This document shows positions 45,602-54,243 of a stretch of 64,000 bases of DNA, in pieces. The number at the start of each line of letters is the position of its first letter. Within the stretch, counting starts at the first letter, position 1. The notes under the pieces are model-generated. The model ran no database searches. It saw nothing but the letters and a program-made list of their open reading frames with translations, and was not told the DNA's origin. The position numbers were made by a program, and so were the translations under genes. The DNA lies in NCBI RefSeq assembly GCF_023242475.1, contig NZ_JALJFG010000014.1, forward strand, positions 1-64,000, read 5' to 3'. Source of the stretch: Pseudomonas sp. MWU15-20650 (GTDB lineage: Bacteria; Pseudomonadota; Gammaproteobacteria; Pseudomonadales; Pseudomonadaceae).

Positions 45602-46366
45602 ATGCATACCCCTACCGTCTCTGTACACGAAGAGCAAAAAGGCGCGGTGATCGCCGAAGAAAAGCGCTGGAACACCCGTGCGCTGATCGTCGACGACGAT
45701 GTACCGATCCGCGAATTGTTGATCGACTACCTGGCGCGCTTCAATATTCTCGCCTCGGGGGTGACAGACGGCGCTGCCATGCGCCTGGCCATGCAAGCCG
45801 AAACCTTTGATGTGGTGGTGCTCGACCTGATGCTGCCGGGTGAGGATGGGCTGTCGCTGTGCCGCTGGCTGCGCGCCGAATCGGACATCCCGATCCTGAT
45901 GCTCACCGCTCGCTGCGAGCCCACCGACCGCATTATCGGCCTGGAGCTGGGCGCCGACGACTACATGTCCAAGCCGTTCGAGCCTCGCGAGCTGGTCGCC
46001 CGTATCCAGACCATCCTGCGCCGGGTACGCGATGACCGCACCGAGCAACGGGCCAATATCCGCTTCGACAACTGGCGCCTCAACAGCGTGCTGCGCCAGT
46101 TGGTGGCGGATGACGGCCTGGTGGTACCGCTGTCCAACGCCGAGTTTCGTTTGCTGTGGGTGTTTATCGAGCGCCCACGCCGCGTACTGAGCCGCGAACA
46201 ATTGCTGGACGCCGCCCGTGGCCGTTCCATCGAAGCGTTTGATCGCAGCATCGACTTGCTGGTATCGCGCCTGCGCCAGAAGCTGGGGGATGACCCCAAG
46301 GCACCGCAGTTGATCAAGACGGTACGCGGCGAAGGCTATCTGTTCGATGCACGGGATATTGGCTGA
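45602..46366 (+). CDS. OmpR-family response regulator
   Basis: A 254-residue regulator with an N-terminal receiver (phosphoacceptor D75 in VVLDLMLPGEDG, acidic pair in LIVDDD, K in YMSKPFEPREL) and a C-terminal winged helix (LSNAEFRLLWVFIERP, RSIEAFDRSIDLLVSRLRQK). The ATG at 45602 is chosen because it leaves a short tail before the receiver; longer starts up to 45488 are open. It overlaps the kinase gene by one base. Its signal and targets are unknown. Confidence 0.9.
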   Translation: MHTPTVSVHEEQKGAVIAEEKRWNTRALIVDDDVPIRELLIDYLARFNILASGVTDGAAMRLAMQAETFDVVVLDLMLPGEDGLSLCRWLRAESDIPILMLTARCEPTDRIIGLELGADDYMSKPFEPRELVARIQTILRRVRDDRTEQRANIRFDNWRLNSVLRQLVADDGLVVPLSNAEFRLLWVFIERPRRVLSREQLLDAARGRSIEAFDRSIDLLVSRLRQKLGDDPKAPQLIKTVRGEGYLFDARDIG

Positions 46367-47400
46367 TGCGCAACGCCTTCAATACGCTGTTCGGAAGATT
46401 GTTCGGTGTATTGCTGGTAGCCATTGTGCTGGCTCATGTGCTGGCATTCTTCTGGTTTCACCACTATGGTCCACCCCCGCCGCCGCCGCAGGGAACCTTC
46501 GTCGAACAGCCTGACGGCACGATGAAGCCGCTGCCCAGGCGCCATCGTTCCTGGTTTGGTGGCCCGGTGGTGCCGCTGACGTTCCAGTTTATCTCGCTGA
46601 TCATCGCCGCCTGGTACGGCGCCAAGCTGCTGAGCCGGCCGATCCAGCGCCTGAGCGCGGCGGCCGAACGCTTGAGCGTCGACCTCGACAGCCCGCCCCT
46701 CGATGAATCCGGGCCTCGGGAGGCGCGGCAAGCCGCATCGACCTTCAACTTGATGCAAAAGCGCATTCGTGAACAAGTCAGCCAGCGCGCACGCATGCTC
46801 GGCGCGGTCTCCCATGACCTGCGCACCCCGCTGTCACGCCTGAAGCTGCGCCTGGAACAGATCGAAGACACCAAGCTGCAAGGCCAGATGCGCCAGGACC
46901 TGAACGACATGATCGGCATGCTCGATGCCACCTTGAGCTACCTGCACGAACAGCGCACCAGCGAGACCCGGCATTGGCTCGACGTCCAGGCGTTGGTGGA
47001 GTCCCTCAGCGAAAACGCCCAGGACCAAGGCTGCGACGTGCAATTCTGCGGCACCTGCGCGCCGTTGCAGGTGCAACCGATGGCCCTGCGTTCCTGCCTC
47101 AACAACCTGATCGACAATGCCCTGCGTTATGCCGGTACGGCTCGCGTAGAGTTGGCGGACAGCCGTGGGGCGCTGGTGATCCGTGTGATAGACCACGGGC
47201 CTGGGATCGCGGCCGACAAGCGCGAAGCCGTGTTCGAGCCGTTTTATCGCCTGGAGGGGTCGCGCAACCGCAATTCCGGTGGTGTTGGCCTGGGCATGAC
47301 GATTTCCAAGGAAGCCGTGGAGCGCCTGGGCGGCCACCTGAGCCTGGAAGACACACCCGGCGGTGGTTTGACCGCCGTGATGTGGTTACCCCGCGCCTAG
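46366..47400 (+). CDS. Sensor histidine kinase (EnvZ-like)
   Basis: A 344-residue inner-membrane kinase with a first membrane helix near 10-30 and a very short periplasmic loop with a proline run (GPPPPPPQG). A second helix is near 72-90, followed by HAMP and the phosphoacceptor H150 in GAVSHDLRTPLSR. The ATPase boxes are NLIDNALRYA, DHGPGIA and GGVGLGMTISKEAV. The periplasmic loop is only about 40 residues, so it may sense envelope or membrane state. It is translated together with the regulator (TGATG). Confidence 0.9.
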   Translation: MRNAFNTLFGRLFGVLLVAIVLAHVLAFFWFHHYGPPPPPPQGTFVEQPDGTMKPLPRRHRSWFGGPVVPLTFQFISLIIAAWYGAKLLSRPIQRLSAAAERLSVDLDSPPLDESGPREARQAASTFNLMQKRIREQVSQRARMLGAVSHDLRTPLSRLKLRLEQIEDTKLQGQMRQDLNDMIGMLDATLSYLHEQRTSETRHWLDVQALVESLSENAQDQGCDVQFCGTCAPLQVQPMALRSCLNNLIDNALRYAGTARVELADSRGALVIRVIDHGPGIAADKREAVFEPFYRLEGSRNRNSGGVGLGMTISKEAVERLGGHLSLEDTPGGGLTAVMWLPRA

Positions 47401-47411
47401 CTCGACAACGG

Positions 47412-48473
47412 CTATGAAGGGTTGTCTTCGCGGCGCTCCTGCGCCTGGGTCGCACTCCAATCGGTCAACAAGCTGTAGGCCACCGCCAGCAGCGTCGGGC
47501 CGATAAACAGACCGATAAAGCCGAAGGCGATCAAGCCGCCAAACACACCCAGCAGCACGATCACCAACGGCAAGTTGCCACCCCGGCTGATCAGGTAGGG
47601 CTTGAGCACGCTGTCCACGCCGCTGATGATGAAGGTGCCCCACACACAGAGGAACACCGCGTAGGTGTAGTCCCCCTTCCACGCCAGCCAGGCCGTGGCC
47701 GGGATCCACACCAGCGGCGGGCCCATGGGGATCAGACTGAGCAGGAACGTGACAATCCCCAGCACCAGCGCACCCGGCACTCCGGCGATCAGGAAACCGA
47801 TCAGCGCCAGCAGCGCTTGGGCGGCGGCGGTGCCGATCACACCGTTGACCACCCGCTGCACCGTGCCGGCCACCAGCTCGATGTAATAACCGGCACGCTC
47901 GCCGATCAGGCGCTCCAGCAGACGGTGCACGAACACGGCCAGCCGCGGCCCATCGCGGTAGAAAAAGAACACGAACACCAGGCTCAAGGTCAGTTCAAGA
48001 ATACCGCCGCCGATCTGCGCACTGCGCGCCAGCAGCCAATTGCCGACCTGCCCCAGGTACGGCTTGATGCTGAGCATCAGTGCGGCGCCCTGCTGGTCGA
48101 TGCTGTCCCACGTCGCCACCAGGCGGTCGCCGACAAAAGGCACCGACGCCAGCCAAGTCGGGGCGGCAGGCAAGCCATCGACCTGGATATCCTTGATCAA
48201 GCCCACGGCATCACGCACATGGTCGGCCAGGTTGAAACCCAGCCAGACCAGCGGCACCGCCACCAGCAACATCCAGCACAAGGTCAGAATGCCGGCAGCC
48301 AGGGACTCCCGACCGCCTAGCCAACGGGTGAGCAAACGCATCAGCGGCCAACTGGCGAATGCCAGTACCGCGCCCCAGAACAGCGCCGACCAGAACGGCG
48401 CCATGACCCAGAAGCTGGCACCAAACAGCACCAGCAGCAGGATTTGCACCAGTAGGCGATCGTTATTGAGCAT
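47412..48473 (-). CDS. ydiK: AI-2E/PerM-family membrane protein (YdiK-like)
   Basis: A 353-residue inner-membrane protein of the AI-2E transporter/PerM superfamily. It has the paired N-terminal helices (LLVQILLLVLFGASFWVMAPFW), a central soluble stretch, and the conserved C-terminal run LIPMGPPLVWIPATAWL and VDSVLKPYLISRGGNLPL. E. coli YdiK is the closest familiar member. The true substrate of this branch is not established; quorum-signal export is only inherited from the family name. It is convergent with the histidine kinase. Confidence 0.87.
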   Translation of the reverse strand: MLNNDRLLVQILLLVLFGASFWVMAPFWSALFWGAVLAFASWPLMRLLTRWLGGRESLAAGILTLCWMLLVAVPLVWLGFNLADHVRDAVGLIKDIQVDGLPAAPTWLASVPFVGDRLVATWDSIDQQGAALMLSIKPYLGQVGNWLLARSAQIGGGILELTLSLVFVFFFYRDGPRLAVFVHRLLERLIGERAGYYIELVAGTVQRVVNGVIGTAAAQALLALIGFLIAGVPGALVLGIVTFLLSLIPMGPPLVWIPATAWLAWKGDYTYAVFLCVWGTFIISGVDSVLKPYLISRGGNLPLVIVLLGVFGGLIAFGFIGLFIGPTLLAVAYSLLTDWSATQAQERREDNPS

Positions 48474-48510
48474 CGGGTATCTCGAGAAGAAGGCTGTAGG
48501 AAGAGAGCTT

Positions 48511-48537
48511 AGGCGAACGGCACGGGTCCGTTCGCCT
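48511..48537. terminator. Stem-loop after the DUF4892 gene
   Basis: AGGCGAACGG (48511-48520) and CCGTTCGCCT (48528-48537) form a perfect 10-bp stem just past the stop of the leftward DUF4892 gene. No good T run follows, so it may be a weak or Rho-assisted end. Confidence 0.5.
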
Positions 48538-48545
48538 TGTAACGG

Positions 48546-49364
48546 TCAGCGTATCAGATGCAGGTGCAAACCCTTAGCATCACCTGCTGCGGTTTCCAGG
48601 CGTGCGGCACGTACACCGCTGTCGATCAAGCCCTGGCGCCAGGCTTCGGCAGTAGGGCCGGTCAAACTGACGCGCAAGGTAGCGTCGAGGTTCAACCCCC
48701 GGGAAATCAGGGTCAGCCAGGTGGCGTCCGGCTCGGCACCCAGCGCAGGAAAATCCAGCTCGCCCGTACTTTTCAGTTCTCGCAGCAGGGTCGCCGACGT
48801 GGGCAACAGATCACCCAACGGCGCGCTGGCCTCCAGTTGCTCGACATGCAGGTAAGCACGGCGGTTACCGCGGGTGATGCCGTACAGCGCTACCAGCGAG
48901 TTGCCCTGCGGTGCGGCCAGGCGCAGCAACACGTACTCCTGCTGGCCATCGGCCCCCACCAGCTTGGCATTGCCGAACACTTCATTGGCCCACAGGCTGC
49001 TTTCTCCGCAATCCCTGGCCTGGCACCAGAACAACAGCTGTGCGCCCTTGGACTGCAAGGCTTCGCGCGTGGCCGTGAAGGCGTCGCTGGAAGTGTGTTC
49101 GGCGGGCAGTTCATAGGTGATTGCAGTGGCTTGGCCGCGGGCTGTGGCTTGGCCTTCGTAACGCAATTGGCCGCTGATTTTGCGGATCGCGCCCATGGGG
49201 TAGATGCGTTCCTTTTCTTCAGCGGGGCGATAATCGACGATTTGCGCGTCAACCTGGCGGGATATACCCGGTAAGTCCTGGCTTCCCGGCACATCGGCAG
49301 CGAACACCAGCGGGCTGATACAGCACAGGCCGAGGGCACGGATACCTCTTTTACGCAGGCTCAT
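48546..49364 (-). CDS. DUF4892 domain protein, exported
   Basis: A 272-residue protein with a signal peptide (RALGLCCISPLVFAADVPGS, cleavage near FAA-DV). It fits the DUF4892 family, found mainly in gamma-proteobacteria and of unknown function. It carries a cysteine pair in FWCQARDCGESSLWANEVFG that could form a disulfide. No ribosome site of its own is visible; its ATG overlaps the TGA of a 22-codon leader ORF, so translation is probably coupled to that ORF. A periplasmic or outer-membrane role is inferred from export only. Confidence 0.8.
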   Translation of the reverse strand: MSLRKRGIRALGLCCISPLVFAADVPGSQDLPGISRQVDAQIVDYRPAEEKERIYPMGAIRKISGQLRYEGQATARGQATAITYELPAEHTSSDAFTATREALQSKGAQLLFWCQARDCGESSLWANEVFGNAKLVGADGQQEYVLLRLAAPQGNSLVALYGITRGNRRAYLHVEQLEASAPLGDLLPTSATLLRELKSTGELDFPALGAEPDATWLTLISRGLNLDATLRVSLTGPTAEAWRQGLIDSGVRAARLETAAGDAKGLHLHLIR

Positions 49365-49429
49365 CGGATCATTGAGCCCTGGCCATCGGAGGTCGCTGCA
49401 GTTTTGAGATCGGTGTTGAGATCGTACAT
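49361..49429 (-). CDS. 22-residue leader ORF coupled to the DUF4892 gene
   Basis: An ATG with a near-ideal ribosome site (AAAGGGAG, 6 bases upstream) opens a 22-codon frame beginning MYDLNTDLKTAATS. Its TGA overlaps the ATG of the DUF4892 gene (ATGA). It is too short for a domain and has no run of a single regulatory amino acid. It may be a real microprotein or simply the means of delivering ribosomes to a gene that lacks its own site. Confidence 0.5.
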   Translation of the reverse strand: MYDLNTDLKTAATSDGQGSMIR

Positions 49430-49478
49430 GGTTGACTCCCTTTCAATCCGCCCAGCCTCGGCAGTTGACCCCGCCAAG

Positions 49479-50333
49479 TCAAGGCGTGGAGAAGAACCGA
49501 TTGAAACAGTCTGCAACAAGGATCGCGCCGGACTCATCATTCAGGTGTAAATGATGGCCGCCTGGCAGCGTGGTTACGGTGAAGGGTAGCTGAGAAAGCA
49601 ATTCGGAATGTTTCGCCAGCATGCCGTCAGCGGCGACGACCAACTGCGTAGGACACCTCACCCGCCTCACGAAAGCCATCGCCTGCTCATCGGTCAGACG
49701 CATCGGCGAAGCCAAGGTCAACCGGCTGTCGGTACGCCAGGTGTACCCCCCCGGCACCGGCATCAAACCGCGCTGGGCCAGCAGTTCGGCGGCTTCACGG
49801 CTGACCGCCACGACGCCTTTCATCCGCGCTTCGACCGCTCGATCCAGGTCGCTATAGACCGGCTTGCGCTTGTCCTGCAGGTTCAGTTGCGCCTGCAATG
49901 CCATGCCCAGGCGCTCGGCAGCGTTCTCGCCGCTGGCGGTCGGCGGGATGACACCGTCGATCAGCCCCAGGTGCGTCACCCGCTCCGGCAAGGCACCGGC
50001 CAGCACCAGGGAAACGATGGCGCCAAGGGAGTGGCCAAGTAATGCAAAACGTTTCCAACCCAGTTGCTCCGCCACTTGCAGCACATCGTGGACATAATCC
50101 CACAAGGCATACCCGGCCCCTATCGGACGATGTGCCGAATGCCCATGCCCGGCCATATCCAGCGCGACGATACGCAACCCCTGCAGCTTCGGCGCCAGGC
50201 GCGCAAAGCTGTTGGCATTGTCCAGCCAACCATGCAAGGCGATCACCGGCAAGCCATCCTCGGGACCAGACAGATGCGCCGCCAATTCGATATGCGGCAG
50301 GCTCAGGCGCACCTCTTCGACGGGAGTGCTCAT
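49479..50333 (-). CDS. Alpha/beta hydrolase (second of a coupled pair)
   Basis: A 284-residue hydrolase with the nucleophile motif GHSLGAIVS, the oxyanion region HGWLDNANSFARLAPKL, and the histidine in LPGGHHLHLNDES near the end. LDMAGHGHSAHRP is typical of the group. The start at 50333 overlaps the stop of the upstream hydrolase by 4 bases. It resembles the Pseudomonas hydrolases found beside the thioesterase/acyl-ligase genes, so a lipid or thioester substrate is plausible. Confidence 0.87.
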   Translation of the reverse strand: MSTPVEEVRLSLPHIELAAHLSGPEDGLPVIALHGWLDNANSFARLAPKLQGLRIVALDMAGHGHSAHRPIGAGYALWDYVHDVLQVAEQLGWKRFALLGHSLGAIVSLVLAGALPERVTHLGLIDGVIPPTASGENAAERLGMALQAQLNLQDKRKPVYSDLDRAVEARMKGVVAVSREAAELLAQRGLMPVPGGYTWRTDSRLTLASPMRLTDEQAMAFVRRVRCPTQLVVAADGMLAKHSELLSQLPFTVTTLPGGHHLHLNDESGAILVADCFNRFFSTP

Positions 50334-51133
50334 GCGCAACTGCGCCCACGGGCTTGCCAGCGGGAGAACAGGTTCTTGATCAAGGTGGCGGTATCCTGGG
50401 GACGTTCGAGAGGGAACATATGGCCACCGGGCATGGTGAGCATTTCACCCATGGGCATACGGCCCACACCGCTGGCATGGTGACGCATCACCACCCGGCT
50501 CTGGCTACCGCGCACCACGGCCAGTGGCACCTTCAGCTGACGTACCTGGCCCGGGCTGGTGTGGGGCACGCCCCGGTAGATGCTGATCTCGGTGGCCGGA
50601 TCGAAACGCAAGCGCAGCCGATCGCCCAAGGGCTGCAGGCCATGTTGCAGGTAAGCATCGAAGCATTCGGGGTCGAAGCCACGAAACAAGGTCTTGCCTG
50701 CGAAGTACGTGCGCGCGGCTTCCAGGTCGGTGAATTCTTCACGGCGACCCAGGGTGCGCCCGGCCGGGGTCAAGCGGTCGATAAAACCAAAACGTTTGGC
50801 GGCGCGAATCACCCAGCGGTCGGCGCGGGTCAACACCGGGGAATCCAGCATCACCACACCCCGGTACAACTGCGGGCAACGCATGGCCGCGTGCAAATGC
50901 AGCACACCACCGAGGGAATGGCCCACGCCCCACACGGGCTCCGGCTGCTGCTCCAAGTGATGGATCAGTTCGTCCACCAGGTTCTGCCAGTTATCATCCA
51001 CCGGGAACCTGGGGTCGTGACCGTGCTGAGGCAAACAAGCCACCTCGTATTCCGGGGCCAGGGCGGCGAATAATTTGCCGTAGGTGGCCGAAGGGAAGCC
51101 ATTGGCGTGAGTAAAAAACACGTGCTGCGACAT
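50330..51133 (-). CDS. Alpha/beta hydrolase (first of a coupled pair)
   Basis: A 267-residue hydrolase with THANGFPSATYGKLF at the N-terminus, the nucleophile motif GVGHSLGGVLHLHAA, an acid-region motif in VRGSQSRVVM, and the histidine in MPGGHMFPLERP. It precedes the other hydrolase with an ATGA overlap. Sequences of the two differ clearly, so this is not a simple tandem duplication. It lies downstream of the thioesterase in the same direction. Confidence 0.87.
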   Translation of the reverse strand: MSQHVFFTHANGFPSATYGKLFAALAPEYEVACLPQHGHDPRFPVDDNWQNLVDELIHHLEQQPEPVWGVGHSLGGVLHLHAAMRCPQLYRGVVMLDSPVLTRADRWVIRAAKRFGFIDRLTPAGRTLGRREEFTDLEAARTYFAGKTLFRGFDPECFDAYLQHGLQPLGDRLRLRFDPATEISIYRGVPHTSPGQVRQLKVPLAVVRGSQSRVVMRHHASGVGRMPMGEMLTMPGGHMFPLERPQDTATLIKNLFSRWQARGRSCA

Positions 51134-51230
51134 ACCGGTTCCATCAACAAAAACAGAGATAGATTGTCACCATGCCTGGCTCGCACAGCAATGACTGTAA
51201 CTGCCAGGAATGATGACACTCACGCCACGC

Positions 51231-51674
51231 CTATCGTGCCGGCGGGTTCTCGCCCAGTGGCACCACGGCCATGGTCAGGCGCGAGACGCAGCTGGCCTTG
51301 CCATCATCGCTGGTCAAGCGAATGTCCCACACCTGGGTGGTACGGCCGATATGAATCGCCCTGGCCACCGCCGTCACCCGCCCGCTGCGCACACCGCGCA
51401 GATGGTTGGCATTGACCTCCAGGCCCACGCAGTAAAACTTGCTGGCATCGATGCACAGGTAGGCCGCCATGGAGCCAACGCTTTCCGCCAGCACCACCGA
51501 CGCACCACCATGCAACAGGCCATAGGGCTGGTGGGTACGGTGATCGACCACCATGCTGGCGGTCAGGGATTCGTCGTCGAAGCTTTCGAAACGAATATCC
51601 AGCCACTCACCAATGGTGTTTTTCTGGATAGCGTTAAGTTGTTCGATGTTGGGTTGGGTGCGCCACAGGCTCAT
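51231..51674 (-). CDS. Hotdog-fold thioesterase (PaaI/YdiI-like)
   Basis: A 147-residue hotdog thioesterase with the family signature QPYGLLHGGASVVLAESVGS. The catalytic acid is the glutamate in LAESVGS, and VGLEVNANHLRGVRSG and TTQVWDIRLTSDDGK follow. Members hydrolyse aryl- or acyl-CoA thioesters as tetramers. It sits 30 bases downstream of an AMP-forming acyl ligase on the same strand, so the two could make and unmake the same acyl-CoA. Confidence 0.9.
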   Translation of the reverse strand: MSLWRTQPNIEQLNAIQKNTIGEWLDIRFESFDDESLTASMVVDHRTHQPYGLLHGGASVVLAESVGSMAAYLCIDASKFYCVGLEVNANHLRGVRSGRVTAVARAIHIGRTTQVWDIRLTSDDGKASCVSRLTMAVVPLGENPPAR

Positions 51675-51704
51675 GGAATTGTCCTTATTGGTTTTATTAC
51701 GACC

Positions 51705-53354
51705 CTAATCCTGCCACACAATGGACTCGGTGCGCTCGCTCCACACCAGGAACTGTGCGCCATAGGTCGACTCAATGACGTTGCGCCTTACCTTCAACGT
51801 CGGCGTCAGGAAGCCGTTCTCCACCGCCCAACTGTCTTTCATCACCACCAGCTGGCGCAACCGCTCATGTTTATCCAGGGCCGCGTTGACCTGTTCCAGC
51901 CAACGCTCAAGGCTAGTCTTCAGCGCTTGCGTGTCCTGGCCTGCCGCCGATAACACGCACAACCCCATCGGCGCGGTAAGCCCCTCACCGACCACGCACA
52001 CCTGTTCAATCCGTGCATGCTCAGCCAAGCGGTTTTCTATCGGCGCCGGCGCCACGTATTTGCCTTTGCTGGTCTTGAAGATTTCCTTGAGGCGCCCGGT
52101 CAGACGCAGCCGGCCGTCAGCGTCCTGTTCGCCCTTGTCGCCGGTACGCAGGAAACCATCCTCGGTGAGTGTTTCAGCGGTTTTCTGGGGATCCTTGAAG
52201 TAACCGAGCATCGTCGCACCGCTGCGTACCTGCACTTCCCCGGTTGAGTCGATGCGCACTTCAACGCCAGGGGATGGCAGGCCGATCCAGCCGAATTTCT
52301 GCTCGCCAGGCCGGCTCACATGGGAATAGCCGCAGCTTTCCGTCATGCCATACACCTCCAGCACATCCAGGCCCAGGCGTTGATACCAGCGCAGCAGCGC
52401 CTCGGGCACCGGGGCTGCACCGGACAGGGCAATGCGCAACGCATCCAGGCCCAGACCCGCAAGGACTTTATGACCAACACGCGGGCCGATAAAAGGTAAG
52501 CGCAGCAACGTGTCCAGGCGTTTTTGCGGAATTTTGCCGTAGACGCCCATCTGGAACTTCGTCCAGATGCGCGGCACGCCGAACAACGCCGTCGGCCGTG
52601 CCCGACGCAGGTCGGCCAGAAAGGTATCGAGGCTTTCGGCAAAAAAAACCGTTTGCCCGGTGTAGATCGAGGCAAGCTCCACAAACATGCGTTCTGCCAC
52701 ATGGCACAACGGCAGGTAGGACAGCAGCCGGTCACCCTCCCCCAGGCCAAACAGCTCGGTGCCGCGCGTGGCCGCAAAGCCCAAGGCACCGAACGTTTGC
52801 ATCACGCCTTTAGGCAGGCCGGTGGTCCCGGAGGTATAGAGGATGGTGGCCAGGCTCGAGGCGGCGGGTAGAGGGTTGTCCTGGATCGGTGAGCAGGCTT
52901 GCAGGTCCGCCCAGTTGAAATCGAACTCCCCAGGCGGGCACAGCGGCAGGCTGATGGTCGGCAAATCGGCCGGGATGCCTGGCGCCATCGCTGGCCAGTC
53001 GTCCAGCTTGCCGATCAATGCCAGCGCCGCCTCGGAATGGGTCAGCACATGGGCGACGGAATCGGCGGTGAGGTTGGGATAGAGCGGCACCGAGACATGG
53101 CCGGCCATCCAGATGGCCAAGTCGGCAATGACCCAATGCGCACAGTTTTTCGAGATCAGGGCAATATGAGAGCCCTGGGGCAACGCCCTGGCGCGCAGCC
53201 AATGGGCGGCGCAACGGGCTTGGTGGCCGACGTCGCCCCAAGTGAGGGTCTGCACGTCGCCGCCACCCAGAGGCTGCACGAGAAAGTTTTTGCGCGGGTG
53301 CCGCGCCTCACGTTCGAAGAAGACCTGCAACGGCAAACGAAAAGCGACAGGCAT
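51705..53354 (-). CDS. AMP-forming acyl-CoA synthetase
   Basis: A 549-residue ANL-superfamily ligase. The ATP loop is TILYTSGTTGLPKGVM, the A5 motif is YGMTESCGYS, the A7 motif is FLRTGDKGEQDADGRLRL, and the A10 lysine region is RLKEIFKTSKGKYVAP. It activates a carboxylic acid to its acyl-AMP and then acyl-CoA; the sequence is closest in style to long-chain ligases. AAAGGAG 8 bases before 53354 fixes the start. It is followed by the thioesterase and two hydrolases. Confidence 0.9.
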   Translation of the reverse strand: MPVAFRLPLQVFFEREARHPRKNFLVQPLGGGDVQTLTWGDVGHQARCAAHWLRARALPQGSHIALISKNCAHWVIADLAIWMAGHVSVPLYPNLTADSVAHVLTHSEAALALIGKLDDWPAMAPGIPADLPTISLPLCPPGEFDFNWADLQACSPIQDNPLPAASSLATILYTSGTTGLPKGVMQTFGALGFAATRGTELFGLGEGDRLLSYLPLCHVAERMFVELASIYTGQTVFFAESLDTFLADLRRARPTALFGVPRIWTKFQMGVYGKIPQKRLDTLLRLPFIGPRVGHKVLAGLGLDALRIALSGAAPVPEALLRWYQRLGLDVLEVYGMTESCGYSHVSRPGEQKFGWIGLPSPGVEVRIDSTGEVQVRSGATMLGYFKDPQKTAETLTEDGFLRTGDKGEQDADGRLRLTGRLKEIFKTSKGKYVAPAPIENRLAEHARIEQVCVVGEGLTAPMGLCVLSAAGQDTQALKTSLERWLEQVNAALDKHERLRQLVVMKDSWAVENGFLTPTLKVRRNVIESTYGAQFLVWSERTESIVWQD

Positions 53355-53439
53355 GGGACGCGCTCCTTTGTGATCCGATGATAGCCAACCAAGCACTTGC
53401 TCGGTTGACTATATAGCACACACAAAGTCGCGATTTACC

Positions 53440-53889
53440 CTACGGGTTCTTCACATCGACCAGGCTCATCAACCCTGCCAGCGGAAAGTCGCCCTCAAGC
53501 TCGGCCAGGCTGGCGGTGCACATCGGCTGCGGCTGGCGCTGGTGACCGTGCTGCAAAAAGCCGATCAGGCTGCCCACCAAGGGTTGGTGGCTGACCAGCA
53601 GCACGTTGTCATCGGTGTCGAGTTGCTCCAGCACCTGCAACGGGTTGCCGTCGGGAGTCAGCCACGGCACCGTGCGGATATCCGGCAGGAACCCCAAGGC
53701 TTCGCGCACCAGGTACGCCGTCTGCTGTGCCCGTGCGTAGGGGCTGGCGATGATGGCACTGATCGGCTGGTCAATCAGATGCGCAGCACTTTGCAACACT
53801 TCGGCACGCCCATGCTCGGTGAGATTGCGTTCGGCATCGGTGCGGGCGTGCCCTTCGGCCTCACCGTGGCGCAAGATCCACAGCTTCAT
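53440..53889 (-). CDS. sixA: Phosphohistidine phosphatase SixA
   Basis: A 149-residue histidine phosphatase with the RHG motif at residues 7-9 (LRHGEAEGH) and the second histidine in LLVSHQPLVGSL. In E. coli SixA removes phosphate from histidine on phosphotransfer proteins such as NPr of the nitrogen PTS. It overlaps the upstream DUF4389 gene by 4 bases (ATGA), and the two follow gpsA. Confidence 0.92.
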   Translation of the reverse strand: MKLWILRHGEAEGHARTDAERNLTEHGRAEVLQSAAHLIDQPISAIIASPYARAQQTAYLVREALGFLPDIRTVPWLTPDGNPLQVLEQLDTDDNVLLVSHQPLVGSLIGFLQHGHQRQPQPMCTASLAELEGDFPLAGLMSLVDVKNP

Positions 53890-54233
53890 AGCTTTGGCTC
53901 TTCATCACGCACCGGGTGCGGGGCTGGCGGCACGCTGTGGGCGGCCTCGCCTTCGGGTGCTCGCGGGGCTGGCCAATCGGCAAACGGCCAGGGCTTTTGC
54001 TCGGTGTGAAAGCTGCCGAAGCGGCCGATCTGCGCAAGGAACTGGCTGAGGCTGTCGCCAAAGCTCATCAAGCCCAGGTTGGGTGCGCCGTAGATCAGGC
54101 GGTAAACCAGTTGCACGATGACCAATGCACCGAGCAGGAACTGCGCCACCTGCCACACCAGCGCAAACACCAGCATCCACAGAATGCGCAAGGCAATGGA
54201 CTCGTATTTAGGGGCTGCTTTCGGATCGTTCAT
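53886..54233 (-). CDS. DUF4389 membrane protein
   Basis: A 115-residue protein with one long hydrophobic region (ILWMLVFALVWQVAQFLLGALVIVQLV, two helices or one long one). The family's conserved end of that region is FGDSLSQFLAQIGRFGSFHTEQKPWPF, and the tail is proline-rich and cytosolic. DUF4389 proteins are of unknown function. The ATG at 54233 has GAGGA 7 bases upstream. It lies between gpsA (10-base gap) and sixA (4-base overlap), a common Pseudomonas order. Confidence 0.85.
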   Translation of the reverse strand: MNDPKAAPKYESIALRILWMLVFALVWQVAQFLLGALVIVQLVYRLIYGAPNLGLMSFGDSLSQFLAQIGRFGSFHTEQKPWPFADWPAPRAPEGEAAHSVPPAPHPVRDEEPKL

Positions 54234-54243
54234 GGCGCGTTCC

